Source: Collodictyon triciliatum (lineage: Eukaryota > CRuMs). From it: a stretch of 22,089 bases of DNA. Location: positions 1-22,089 of the forward strand of contig JBHJMP010000664.1 of NCBI GenBank assembly GCA_043381765.1. Direction: 5' to 3'. Each line of letters begins with the position of its first letter. Within the stretch, counting starts at the first letter, position 1. Made by a program: the position numbers and the translations under genes. Positions 8,799-19,950 of the stretch are shown in pieces. The notes beneath the pieces are model-generated. The model searched no databases. It was not told where the DNA came from and was given only the letters and a program-made list of their open reading frames with translations.

Positions 8799-11700
8799 AT
8801 GGCACAACAGGCAGCTTTAGACAAAATCACGTCGTTCGTCTCTGGCGAGGGAGATGGAAAATACTTCCAAACGACGAAAAAAGGTTTCCATACGTAGCTC
8901 CTGATTTTTTATAGTCCCCTCGTCTTCCTCTATCATGAGACCTTCCCTTATTTTAAATAAAATGATATGCATATGCTCATATTTTTCTTCTTAAGCATGA
9001 AATCATCATGTAAAGGCATTTGCAACGTTTTATTGATGTTTTTTTTTTCCCACAAGATGTTTTCCTAGCTTGTAATTTTGTAATTTTGGCGACATGATAG
9101 AATCATACCCATTGCACTAAGATGATAACCTATATTCCACCCCAAAAAAAAACCGAGGCTCATTTGTGTTAATGTCTTTGTCATCTCAGGCGAAATACAT
9201 GAGTTGAGAGAAGAACTACGTCTTCCAAACAAGGATAAGAAAAAGGAAGTTGTAAAGAAGGTTATTGCAGCCATGACAGTTGGCAAGGACGTGAGCATGC
9301 TTTTCCCTGATGTGGTGAACTGCATGCAGACGCCCGACATAGAACTCAAGAAGCTGGTTTATCTCTACCTTATGAATTATGCAAAGACTCAACCAGACCT
9401 TGCCATCCTTGCTGTGAATACTTTTGTCAAGGTAGCTTTACACAAGTTTGCGTTTTATTTTTTTTTGTTGATAAATACCTTAATTATATTGTATTAATTG
9501 TAGAGAAGAAAAAGAGCGCCGCATCGCGTTCATTGTATAAATATGATTACATTCCTTCATGTACCTAATACAGTGACTGATGAGTATGCCTTTTTGTTAG
9601 GATTCTCAAGACTCCAGAGCACTCGTCCGTGCGCTCGCAATTCGAACAATGGGCTGTATTCGTGTAGAGAAAATCACAGAATATCTATGCGAGCCACTCA
9701 GAAAATGTCTCAGGGTAACCATCAAATCAATATCCACTACCCGGTCGAAAGGACTATATTATTTTAAACTCATCGTTCATAATTTCGCTAAAAAAAATTC
9801 AACCATTTTATTCAAACCATGAAATTCATCATTTTTTCGATTCAGTAATTACTTTTTCTGTAAAGGATGATGATCCATATGTCAGGAAAACTGCAGCAAT
9901 TTGCGTCGCCAAGTTGTACGAAATCAGTCCGGTGCTTGTTGAAGACCAGGTATAGTGGCTTCATTTCTATTTTTTCTTTCATAATTAATATCTAGATTGC
10001 TTAGAGTCACCATTTGAAGAGGTCAAAAAATGGCCATGTAGCTGTTATTGGTTCTAATAAATCTACGTTAAATATGATTTGATAATGTAATTAAAGGGAT
10101 TCGTAGATGATCTGAAGGAATTACTTTCTGATCCAAATCCTATTGTTGTGGCTAACGCTATATCCGCTCTCATGGAAATAAGTGACACATCCGTCAAGAC
10201 CACATTCACACTTAATGTCAGTATGGTCAACAAACTCCTCACAGCTATGAATGAATGCAATGAATGGGGTCAGGTCTTTATATTGGATGCATTGGCACAA
10301 TACATACCAAACGACTCGCTGGAATCAGAATCCATCTGTGAGCGTGCAACACCAAGACTACAACATGCAAATCCCGCTGTTGCACTCTCCGCAGTGAAGG
10401 TTCTTTCTCTTTCATATTTATTTTTATTCGACTTTTTCTTTCTTTTTCTTGTGACTAATTAATACCTCGGAATATTGCTGTGATCAGTTATTTGCATTAC
10501 CAATAATGCGTATTTATATTCTACCACCAACAAATTCCCATAAAGTAAATCTTTAAAGGAAGACTTATATATATATTAAATATCAGGTCATCTTATGTCA
10601 AATGGCGTACATATCCAACACTGAGACCCTCCGTTCTCTAGTCAAGAAAATGTCTCCTCCTCTTGGTGAGTTTTTTTTTAAAAAAAAATATATGTCTCCA
10701 AAGTTGACATTGTTGTCCTTTAAGATAAATTTCCTATTTTCCAATTTTGTTATTAATATTCTTCCCATTTCCTTTGACCTCAGCATGTTGTAATTAAAAT
10801 CACCATTTTTCTATGCACAACATAGTTTCTTTGATGTCTTCACCGGAGCCAGAAATCCAATATATCGCACTTAGAAACATTGACTTAATTGTCCAGAAGC
10901 GTCCGAATGCACTTTCTAATGAGATCAAAATTTTCTTTTGCAAATACAATGACCCTCTTTATGTGAAGCTAGAAAAACTTGAGCTGATAATCAAGCTTGC
11001 GTCCGATAGAAACTCGGAACAAGTACTTGCCGAACTGAAAGAGTATTTTTTTTGAACATTTATGAATAAAGAATCAAATATAAAATATAATCAGATTTGG
11101 TGAAATATTCTGATTTCTGATAATGGACAGCGAACAATTATTTAAATATATGATAGATATGCCACTGAAGTCGATGTTGAATTCGTTCGAAAGTCTGTTC
11201 GTGCCATAGGTCGATGTGCGATTAAACTTGAAAAGGCTACGGTGGGTATTTCAATCTCACTTCTAATTATACTAGTGTCGCGTATTTTTGTTTTGATAAA
11301 CATGCACATACCAAATAATAATAATAATAATAATTTAGGAGAGGTGCATCGAAGTTTTACTGGAATTGATCCAAATGAAGGCAAATCATATCATTCAAGA
11401 GGCTATAATTGTCATTAAGGTATTTAAATAGAGAAAGCTGTCACTCGCGCCTTGATGTCTACCTTATGCATGAGTGTAATCAATCCCCGAAAGAATATTA
11501 AATATCAATTATCCTATTGAATTTTCTCAACTATACGGTTCATCTAGGACATATTCCGTAAATTTCCAAACAAATATGAAGGCATTATCAAACACCTGTT
11601 TGATGAACTCGATGGTCTTGATGAGCCCGAAACTCGAGCAGCCATGATTTGGATTATTGGCCAATATTCTAATCAAATCGAGAACGCACCCGACATTCTT

Positions 11701-14530
11701 CGCAACTTTTTGGCGACATTTAAAGAAGAAAGTCATCCGGTTGGTTGTTTTTTTTTAGCCGACATATTAGCTTAAGAAAAGATAGTTGTCTTTTCTTTTG
11801 GTGGGCGAAATCTTACGGTATACAATCGACATGCATCGATTCCTGCTTTCCCTAAATATCTCTTTATTTCAAAGGTGCAACACCAACTTCTGACCGCAAT
11901 TGTGAAGCTGTATTTGAATCGCGGAGACATTGCTCAAGAGATGGTATATTTTTTTCCTTTATTCGATTCAACGTGTAATTTCCCCTCTCTCTACTGATTA
12001 CAAAGTTTGAGTAGACTCGTTCTTGATTATATGTTTTCGATATGAATAGCTTTTATTATCTTCGTTTCTGAGGTCGAACATAACAAAATATTTATTTCTA
12101 GGTGCAAACAGTGCTGAATTTGTCCACATCTGAGAGTGATAATCCTGACTTGCGTGACCGCGGTTATATTTATTGGCGGCTGCTTTCTATTGATCCCGAA
12201 GCTGCTCGGGTAAGATTGCTTCGTCATACGACTTAATACATCGATGATAATAATTATATCTTTAATGTCACTAACATCCTGGCATAACCTCGCTGCACTT
12301 TGAATCGAATAAAGGGGGAAAAAATGTTACTAAGATCCATTTCTTGCTTCCTTTTCTTGCTTTTTTTTTTTGTTATGTTTTGAAGGCGGTCGTTGCCACA
12401 GAAAAACCAACAATTCGGGATGATACAAATGTTTTGGACAACTCTTTACTGGATGAGCTGATTCCACAACTCGCAACTCTCGCATCGGTCTTCCATAAGT
12501 CATCAGACACTTTCACCAACAAGGCCAAGCTCGGAGCAACATCGAAGAAGGTATAAAATTTCGTAAAATTGATACATTTTCTTTCTGTTTCTCTATTTAG
12601 CTCAAAGGTTCCTACTAGAAGTTACTATTTTTACAATCTTTTGTTTATTTTTTTCTAAAATAAAAACTCTGTCATAACAGCACCCGTTAGCTCCTGCAGA
12701 GGATGACTACGATGTTGAATCCGAAGCTCCTGACATTGCCGCAGGACCAGGAGGAATTAACTTATTGGATTTGGATGACTTTATTCAGCAGGGTGTACCT
12801 CCATCCACACCCCAGAAACATGCTGTCCCAGTGGCAGCACAACCCGTGATGCAGACACAACCTAGCGGACCTGTAAGCAGTACCTCTTTCTATCGATATC
12901 CATTTTATATATAAACAAATTTATTGAATAAAAATAATAAAATAAATGCGCATTTAGGTCCGCCTTGGACATAACACCAAGCCGTCATTTATTGATACTA
13001 ATATCGGGTGTTATTCTCATCTCAATAGACTACCCACGCACCATCGAACATATCTCTCCTCGACGATTTTACATCGATTACAACAGCGCCAGTAGTCAGT
13101 CAACAGAAAGTATTTGACTCTTTTATGTTATATTAATCGACCTCTGAGTCTTATGCAACATACTCCAATGCGTTTTAATACTTAAATTATGCAACAATCG
13201 AATCTTGGTCAAGAGAAAGGAGAAATTTTATGGTTTACGAATATAAAATTACAAGTTGGATAATTATTTCTTGGTTCTCATCAGGTTCAAGTGAAGCCAA
13301 AGACCGTTCTACTAAATGCTGAAAAAGGAAAAGGCCTCGTTCTCTCAGGCTCTTTCGTTCGTCGCAACGGACAGCCTCTCCTCGATTTCACATTTGAAAA
13401 TCAATCGCCGTCTGCTTTGAGTGCGTTCGCCATCCAATTCAACAAAAACAGGTATTCTAATCTGTGAGCATGTACCATACGTACCAATATAACACAAACC
13501 ACCCACCTGCCCAGACACAGACTTTCTCTTAATCTGTTGCTTTTTTTATTTTTTTATTTTTTACCTTTTAATTCTTTCTCCTTTCTCCTTTCTCCTTTCT
13601 CCTTTTTACCTTTTACCTTTTACCTTTTACCTTTTACCTTTTACCTTTTACCTTTTACCTTTTACCTTTTACCTTTTACCTTTTACCTTTTACCTTTTAC
13701 CTTTTACCTTTTACTTTTTATTCGTTCTCCTTGTAATATCCCCTTTTATTCGTTTCAAATAGACTTATTTTGTTAAAATTACAGTTTTTCCATCGGTCCC
13801 AGCGCTCCACTTAACTTGCCTGTTTTAATGCCCGGTCAAAAGACTGATATTTCACTTGCTCTGAACACCAACAATCAAAACTCTGGTGTGAATCCTCCGT
13901 CGCCGAACATACAAATGGCCATAAAAAACAGCACCGGCATTTTATATTTCCAGCTCGCATTTCCTATCCACGTTCTTTACGCAGAAGCAGGGCGTGCAGA
14001 GAAGCAGGTCTGTTTAGATAGTTGCTTACCCTTAGATAGCAATTTACACACTAGCCATGCGAATGATTGTGCATAAACAATATATGAGATTGAGTCATCA
14101 AAACAAAATAGAATAGAAAATAAAATAAAAGAAAAGAAAAGAAAGAGTGCTCTTTGCCCTTCACCCTAATTATTTTTTCTACTTTCTTCCTTTAACAATC
14201 AACCAACGTTAAAAGGCTTTCTTGTCTGTTTGGCGCTCTGTCCCTGACCATGAAGAACGCTCCTCCGTGCTCAGCGGCCTGATTCTCTCCGACAGCGACC
14301 AGACCCAAAAGACCCTTGAGCGCAACAACATCTTCCTTGTCGCACAGCGCAAAAACGAAAGTGGCCAGACGGTATTTTACCTGTCGTCCACCACCACGTT
14401 CGGAGTCAATATTCTCTTTGAATTTGTCTTTACCGCTCCAAACTCACAAGGGAAACTCTCTCTGCGCTCTACGCGTAGTGAATGGCTCGCCCTTGCAGAG
14501 TTGAGCTTTGCAGAGATTCTCCGCCCATGA
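8799..14530 (+). CDS. AP-1/AP-2 complex beta-adaptin subunit, 933 aa
   Basis: Large beta subunit of a clathrin-associated adaptor, which links cargo and membranes to clathrin at the trans-Golgi/endosome (AP-1) or plasma membrane (AP-2). Eighteen exons, all in phase: 8799-8883, 9190-9431, 9601-9714, 9866-9949, 10097-10399, 10587-10665, 10826-11042, 11157-11241, 11339-11419, 11548-11739, 11875-11943, 12102-12209, 12386-12550, 12681-12872, 13029-13109, 13285-13451, 13785-14007 and 14216-14530. The trunk (about residues 20-590) is near-diagnostic: [83 protein letters not shown]. The hinge (about 609-699) has a clathrin box LLDLD at 636-640 and a second box-like SLLDDF at 681-686. The appendage (about 700-933) shows the sandwich motif [10 protein letters not shown] and the platform ending [12 protein letters not shown] 20-residue N-terminal extension precedes [10 protein letters not shown]. 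Whether it serves AP-1, AP-2 or both cannot be decided here. Confidence 0.97.
10671..10688. repeat. Intronic T9A9 palindrome
   Basis: Nine T then nine A, starting five bases after the donor G|GTGAG of beta-adaptin intron 6. One of five such tracts in this window. Confidence 0.9.
13573..13716. repeat. Two adjacent 7-nt tandem arrays in beta-adaptin intron 16
   Basis: About four copies of TTTCTCC pass directly into about sixteen copies of TTTTACC. The array lies in the intron between exons 13285-13451 and 13785-14007. The open frame across it (repeated FYLLPFT) is an artefact. Confidence 0.92.
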
Positions 14531-15623
14531 ACGTACGCAACCGTCTCAAATCCATAAACCATAAAACCAAACATTTCATGAGAATTACTTTTCTTATTAA
14601 TATTTTTTTCTTCTGAAAAAAACAAGAAAAAAAGAAAAGAAGGGGAAAAAAGTAACTTCCTTCCGCCGTATATGGTTAACTTTTACACTTTTAATGTGGG
14701 ATAACCAAGGGCGGCTAAGTTTTCGTATATTCTGGATAATACTGATTATTGGCCGGTTTACTTCCACTCAAGGAAAAGGACACAACAATCTGCAACAATC
14801 TTGGAGATAGCGGGTGCTCTAACCCCACCAGAAACTCGCCATCATTGCCCATAGCACTCCAGCAAGAAACGCTTTTTCTTCTGATTTAAATATAATCAAC
14901 CTCTCTTTCGCTGTGAATCAAAGCTTTGCCTAAGGCAGTCCATTCACATTTGTTTCCGTCGTTGTGATGATTACACACGCTCTTTGCTCCCTGTCAGAAG
15001 TGTTTGCCTTTTTCGCAGCCCCTTTCAGGCAATCGATTACATCATTCAATGACAAGGATACCCCAAATAAATTAGATGTAATTGGAAATAGATTTCATCG
15101 TGGTACCGTACCAAATGGGTTGACAGGAACGGGTAATATCCCCTGTTTTGTCTTTGCGTTTGTCGTCCTAATATGATCACTGCGCACGAGAACATCGTTT
15201 GATGGGCTTTGCGTCAGGAGTTTGTAACCGTCGGTCTCGCTGGGTGGGGCGCCTCTGAGTCAATATCACTGACTTTCCTTTTTTCTGATTTTTTTATCCT
15301 ATCGTTTGCTGTTTACTTCACTCACACTCCGCTTATTTTTCCTTTCCTTTTACATGTTAATATATTTTTCTCTCTCTCTCTCTGTTCTCTCTTTCTCTCT
15401 GTTTTCTTTTCTCTCTTTTCTCTCTTTTCTCTCTTTTCTTTCTCTCTCTCTCTCTCTCCCTCTCTTTTCTCTCTTTTCTCTCTTTTCTCTCTTTCTTTCT
15501 TTTCTCTCTGTTTTCTTTCTCTTTTCTTTTCTCTTTTCTCTCTTTTTCACTTTTCTCTCTCTTTTCTCTCTTTTTCACTTTTCTCTCTCTTTTTCTCTCT
15601 TCTCGCTACCAGCCTGCCGTCCA
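14531..15623. other. Intergenic region with polypyrimidine tract, beta-adaptin to DCX gene
   Basis: The first part is beta-adaptin 3' UTR and spacer without coding signal; an open frame at 14964-15176 has no recognisable features. From about 15368 to 15603 the plus strand is almost pure C/T, ending TCTCGCTACCAG. That looks like an extended pyrimidine tract before a 3' splice site, so the DCX gene may have an upstream leader exon that I cannot locate. Confidence 0.55.
15368..15603. repeat. CT-rich low-complexity tract
   Basis: Mixed TCTC and TTTTCTCTC units, almost purine-free over about 235 bases on the plus strand. Lys/Glu/Arg-rich minus-strand frames across it are artefacts. Confidence 0.9.
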
Positions 15624-18036
15624 ATGCAGCCGCTTATCAGCCAGTCGGAAGGAGTCGGAGGCTATGGCAGTGTCCGTGCCTTTTCTAGTCGTCCTCAATC
15701 GGCGCCCAATAGCCGTGCCTTGTCATCCCGCACGTCGTCCTATTCGGCATCGCAGGGACATATGTCTCCGTCACAGGGCCGTCCACTTTCAGCAAAGTCT
15801 ACGTAGCAGTCTCATTCCTTTATCTGCTTTATTCAATATTCAATGATTTTTCATTTTATCATTCAATTATTCAATTATTCAATTATTCAATTATTCGTTC
15901 ATTCGTTCATTCGATTTTTCTTTTAGTTCTCTTCTAAATTTATGTTCCATTTGTTTACTTTCTTAAATCCCAAGAGTTCACTGTTTTCTTGTTTTCTTGT
16001 TTTCTTGTTTTCACTGTTTTCACTGTTTTCACTGTTTTCACTGTTTTCACTGTTTTCACTGTTTTCTTGTTTGTTTGTTTGTTTGTTTGTTTGTTTGTTT
16101 GTTTGTTTGTTTGTTTGTTTGTTTGTTTGTTTGTTTGTTTGTTTGTTTGTTTGTTTTAACAGATTTGTACCCACAAGTCAATTAACTTAACAAACATTCC
16201 TTTTTTTTTTAAAAAAAAAAAAAGGACATCTGTGCGAGACATGATTATGGGAAAGACACCAACCGGTTTGACAGGAGTGAGGGCAAGAAACCCCTCAGTC
16301 AGGATGCCACACGTCAATCTTTATCAGAATGGGAAACGCATAGATGGAAGCGGCAAGAATTATGCCCTAGCACCAACCATGCCCCAGATATACTGTGATG
16401 CCACAAGCATATTGTCCCTTCCGTTCTCTGCAAAAGTCTTATACAACGCACAAGGAGAAAAGTTGGACACCATCGCCGCTTTCATGGACAAAATGGATGT
16501 CGTTGTCAGCATGGGGGAGAGATTCAAATTTAAAACTTACCTTACAAAAGGTTTTTTTTTAAAAAAAAAAAGCTATGCAGAAGAAGCAAATCATCAATCA
16601 ATTAACACAATTGGAAAAAATGTGTGGCTTTTGTTAAAATATTATGTAAATTTTGAAGAAAAAGAATACACGTTTAAATGCTACGTATAATTACCTTTGA
16701 AACAGATGAACGTGATGTTCTGCCAAGAATATGCAAGTATTGTCATTCGGGTTACTCCCCGGCTGAAAACGCAAAAAAGAGCTGCAAGAGACATGCCTTA
16801 TCATATGTCAATCACAGATGGATGTGTTGTAATTCATCCTCTAGAGAAGCTGAAGGATGCTCGTTGGGATATCATGCCGACACAAACGTATATTTAAAAT
16901 CGCGTTGGTACCAGTATGCAAATATATTGAAATTGAAATATCCTCATCTTAATTTGAACAAAGGGATGACATCGGTAACATAAGTCCACCTTGGGTTTCT
17001 CTCTTTTCCTCTTCTAGAGATTAAAAATACTCCTTAAGGCTATTTACTAATTGATATCACAAATTTCACCAAAATCAAGTATGACGATGATTTGAATGTG
17101 ATACCTGAAAGAAGGGTTGTGACAGCCGTGCTGAATGGAATGCCTCTTAGTGCTCCCGGCTTTGCAATAATTGATATTCCTAGCAAATTCGATATTGTGA
17201 GATTATTTTGAGTATTATGTCGCCAGATGTTAAATTTTATAGATTCCTCTCGATAACTTATTGTTTTTTTTTAAAAAAAAAAATTATAAAGGCGCTTCAC
17301 TCATGACAGATTCTTAAATTCGGTTCCTTTTCTTAGCTCCTGGAAAACTGTTCACGTAAATTGAAGCTGACTCGATATGCTACTAATCTGCATTCAGAGA
17401 GAGGGGTCCCAATCAAATGTCTGGATGAAATAGAACCTGGTATGACAGTTATTGTCTCCTTTGGAGAAAACTTCCGATGGGACGTCTATCTAACAAAAGG
17501 TAGCCAGTATGGACTTTGTGAACATCGTCCTTACAAATTCATATGTTATGACATAAAGATACGATACAAATATAACTTGTCAATACATACCAATTCAAAT
17601 AGAAGAGTTGCAAACAATTTCAAGAAAATGTCGCCGGTGCCTTGCCTCCTTCACTGCCGCAACAAATCACCCAACCGCGTGTAATTACCACCACCTCGGC
17701 TTCAGCTCGGCAATTGGGGTATCCTCAGAAGAGCATTTCATCTTTTTTTTCTCCATCTTAAATGATTTTTTATGTCCTGCATCCATCTTTTTCATGGTTT
17801 ACATTTCTGTGTATTTGCCTATTATTTCGGATTCGGGTTTATGTGAAATTGCCAGGCTCTTTTGTGACCTTTTATTTTATTTCATTTTACTTGTATCTTT
17901 GACACATCTACTTCAAATGTAGTATTGGATTTGCTGCAGGCAAAGAAACACAGAGAAGAAGGCACCAGGATGTAAGGCTGGCTACCATTGGGACCCCAAA
18001 TTTGATATATCAAAGCGCCCATCATCTGCCAAGTAG
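15624..18036 (+). CDS. Tandem doublecortin / CHORD-like zinc-module protein, about 398 aa
   Basis: Seven phase-consistent exons: 15624-15802, 16225-16550, 16706-16887, 17080-17196, 17337-17499, 17603-17718 and 17923-18036 (stop TAG). Residues 1-75 are a Ser/Arg/Pro-rich tail with SSRPQSAP. DCX1 (about 88-168) shows NLYQNGKRIDG, KVLYNAQGEKL and VVVSMGERFKFKTYLTK. Zinc module 1 (169-229) places C178, C181, C195, H198, W207, C209, C210, C220 and H225. DCX2 (about 240-322) shows VTAVLNGMPLSAPGFAI, LLENCSRKLKL, CLDEIEPGMTVIVSFGENF and VYLTK. Zinc module 2 (323-383) has C332, C335, C349, H352, W363, C365, C366, C378 and H383. DCX domains bind and stabilise microtubules. The zinc modules keep the order C..C..N..C..H..W-x-CC..GC..G-x-H of CHORD domains but have CxxC rather than Cx4C and shorter loops. 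Function of the combination is unknown. The start ATG is provisional because an acceptor precedes it. The exon at 16225-16550 stays open for 46 more codons past its donor, so intron retention would give another C-terminus. Confidence 0.85.
15858..16156. repeat. Four consecutive tandem-repeat blocks in DCX-gene intron 1
   Basis: In order: ATTCAATT-type units to about 15895, CATTCGTT units to about 15912, then after a short spacer TTGTTTTC and ACTGTTTTC units at about 15983-16068, then pure GTTT to about 16156. The whole intron is 15803-16224 and ends in a T10A13 tract. Confidence 0.9.
16201..16223. repeat. Intronic T10A13 palindrome at the acceptor
   Basis: Ten T then thirteen A. The last A forms the AG acceptor of DCX-gene intron 1, so the acceptor is preceded by poly-A rather than pyrimidines. 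This is unusual and makes exon start 16225 slightly uncertain. Confidence 0.9.
16552..16571. repeat. Intronic T9A11 palindrome at the donor
   Basis: Directly follows the donor G at 16551, giving a non-consensus 5' splice site AAAG|GTTTTT. The intron (16551-16705) is supported by the matching phase-1 junction after the same YLTK motif in the second half of the protein. Confidence 0.9.
17264..17283. repeat. Intronic T9A11 palindrome
   Basis: Nine T then eleven A, inside DCX-gene intron 17197-17336. Confidence 0.9.
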
Positions 18037-18897
18037 TATTTTCTAGGTGCACACGTTTATGACGATAAGAAAAAAGAAAAAAAGGGGTCATTCTGTGATA
18101 GAACCATCGAAAGATGAGAATCTAAAGAAGTCCTATATATATCTATGCACTCACATTTGCACTCATTTATCTACAACATAATATAATGAAAAGAAATAAA
18201 AATTAAAAAAATATATGTCTGTTATTGCCTTGGCGCAAGTCTTTATCTTTTTGTATGCCCAGAGTTGTCAACAGCACAAAATAGGAGTCTGTCGAGCAGA
18301 AAAGGGAGCAGATTCAAATGCCTTTCAAAGTACCATACAAAATGTACAATTTAAACAAATATGGAAAATATGCTGAGGGTGGCGACCTTACATGAGAAAT
18401 TTGGCTTCATCCTAACCTATCGAGCTCACAAATTCTCTTCACTCGCTCTATCGTGTCCATCCGCCAAGACACACGGCCCCCATCCAGATAACTGAGGTAA
18501 TCCTCCTCTACCCTCACACTTAACAACAGAATAGGCCATAAACCAGTCTCAAAAAGGTCTCCCACCCATGTTTCTTTTTACACATCCCCTTCCCATCACG
18601 CTCCGTGCTTCTCCCTACCATTACCGCTTCTCTGCCTCCTTGCAACAAAACGCGGACACTTTCTTTTCTCTTGTATTCTCGAGAGTTCCTTGCCGCATTG
18701 TTATCTCCGGTGGACATTGAGCCGACTCGACCCAGAATATCGTTTCTCCTCCTCCCAAACTTTGCCTACGATCAAAGAACACACGATCGCACTGTGGTCA
18801 ACCTTGAAATCCCCACCTTGTCAAGCTGTTCCTCGAGAAGATATTGAAAAAACAAGCCATCTAACCCAGTTGCTACGCTTCCGTGTCTCCCACAGAA
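18037..18897. other. Intergenic region and RPL32 leader
   Basis: DCX-gene 3' UTR followed by the RPL32 promoter and leader. The AG two bases before the RPL32 ATG (GTCTCCCACAG|AA) looks like the 3' end of a leader intron; no unique donor could be chosen. A possible AT-rich 3'-end region lies at about 18180-18215. Open frames here are not supported. Confidence 0.5.
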
Positions 18898-19481
18898 ATG
18901 GTCACCCCTGCCAACAAGGTCAAAATCGTCAAGAAGCGCACACTCCGCTTCAACCGCCACCACAGCGACCGCTACAACGGTCTGAAGAAGAGCTGGCGCA
19001 AGCCCAAGGGTATTGACAATGTCGTCCGCCGCCGCTTCAAGGGAACCGTTGTCATGCCCAACATCGGTTACGGATCCAACAAGAAGACCCGCGACCTCCT
19101 CCCCAACGGATTCTACCCCTTCCTGTGAGTCGCCTCACCCATGTCGCCTCTGCACCGCTGCCTGTCATAGATATTCACCCATAGTTATATTCAGAGATAT
19201 GCATGAATTTACAGATACACGCACACATTTAAGAGCACTCAGTAGAACCATATCCCAACGCATCCTAAACGAATCCACCCATTCTCTTTGACTGCCTACG
19301 AAACAGCGTCCACAACCGCCGCGACCTTGAGATTCTGATGATGCACAACCGCAAGTACGCCGCTGTCTTTGCCCACTCCCTCTCCTCCAAGAAGCGTGAG
19401 ACCCTCCTCAAGCGCGCTGCCCAGCTCAACGTCCACGTCGTCAACGCCCACGCCAAGCTCCGTGCTGTCGAGACCAAATAA
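18898..19481 (+). CDS. RPL32: 60S ribosomal protein L32 (eL32), 133 aa
   Basis: Structural protein of the large ribosomal subunit, specific to eukaryotes and archaea. Two exons, 18898-19124 and 19307-19481 (stop TAA 19479-19481); the intron splits a Leu codon in FLVHN. Family hallmarks are seen: [58 protein letters not shown], then [19 protein letters not shown]. Length matches the family (human 135). The start at 18898 gives [14 protein letters not shown], which fits the normal N-terminus. Codons are strongly C-ending, as in RPS13, consistent with high expression. Confidence 0.97.
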
Positions 19482-19950
19482 ACTGGATGTCATATATCCC
19501 CGCAGTACACATCACAGCAACCCCTGCGAAAAGAAGCTTCAGCACGTCCTCAGATTTGAGCAGCCCTCGCTTTTACCCTCAGTCCTGTAAATTCCGCAAC
19601 AGTAAACCGTTACATCCACATACGAATAGCCCTTTTGGAGCGGCCAATTAAGGCGACCTCTTGCGCGCGAATCATAAATCCAACAATCAAAGCCGCTGTG
19701 TGATCAATGAAGGATGAAGACACTTCAAAGCAGTGCGGAAATGAGCAATCCTCTATTCGAAGGCCTGGCGGAATCTAACCGAGCATGAATCTTTTTCTCT
19801 GAAGCCCCAGAAGCAGAAAGCTTTAGCTAAAACCACCGGAAAAAAGAAAGAAGTAAAAAGGGGGTTACGCGCAAGAAGATCCGTATTTGTAGAGGAAAAG
19901 TCATTGCAGCAGAAAAGGAGTAGCAAGCCTTACAATCGAGAAGGAAAGGA
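19482..19950. other. Intergenic region, RPL32 to coiled-coil gene
   Basis: About 470 bases with RPL32 3' UTR and the promoter/5' UTR of the next gene. No coding or RNA signature seen. Confidence 0.55.

Noticed and set aside
15923-16190. Gln-Thr-Asn-Lys and Cys-Leu-Phe-Val repeat proteins
   Set aside because: Products of the GTTT and ACTGTTTTC arrays within an intron of the DCX gene.
16551-16690. Read-through C-terminus of DCX1 ending after YTFKCYV
   Set aside because: The intron 16551-16705 restores a zinc module and mirrors the phase-1 junction in the second repeat, so the extension is most likely intronic.
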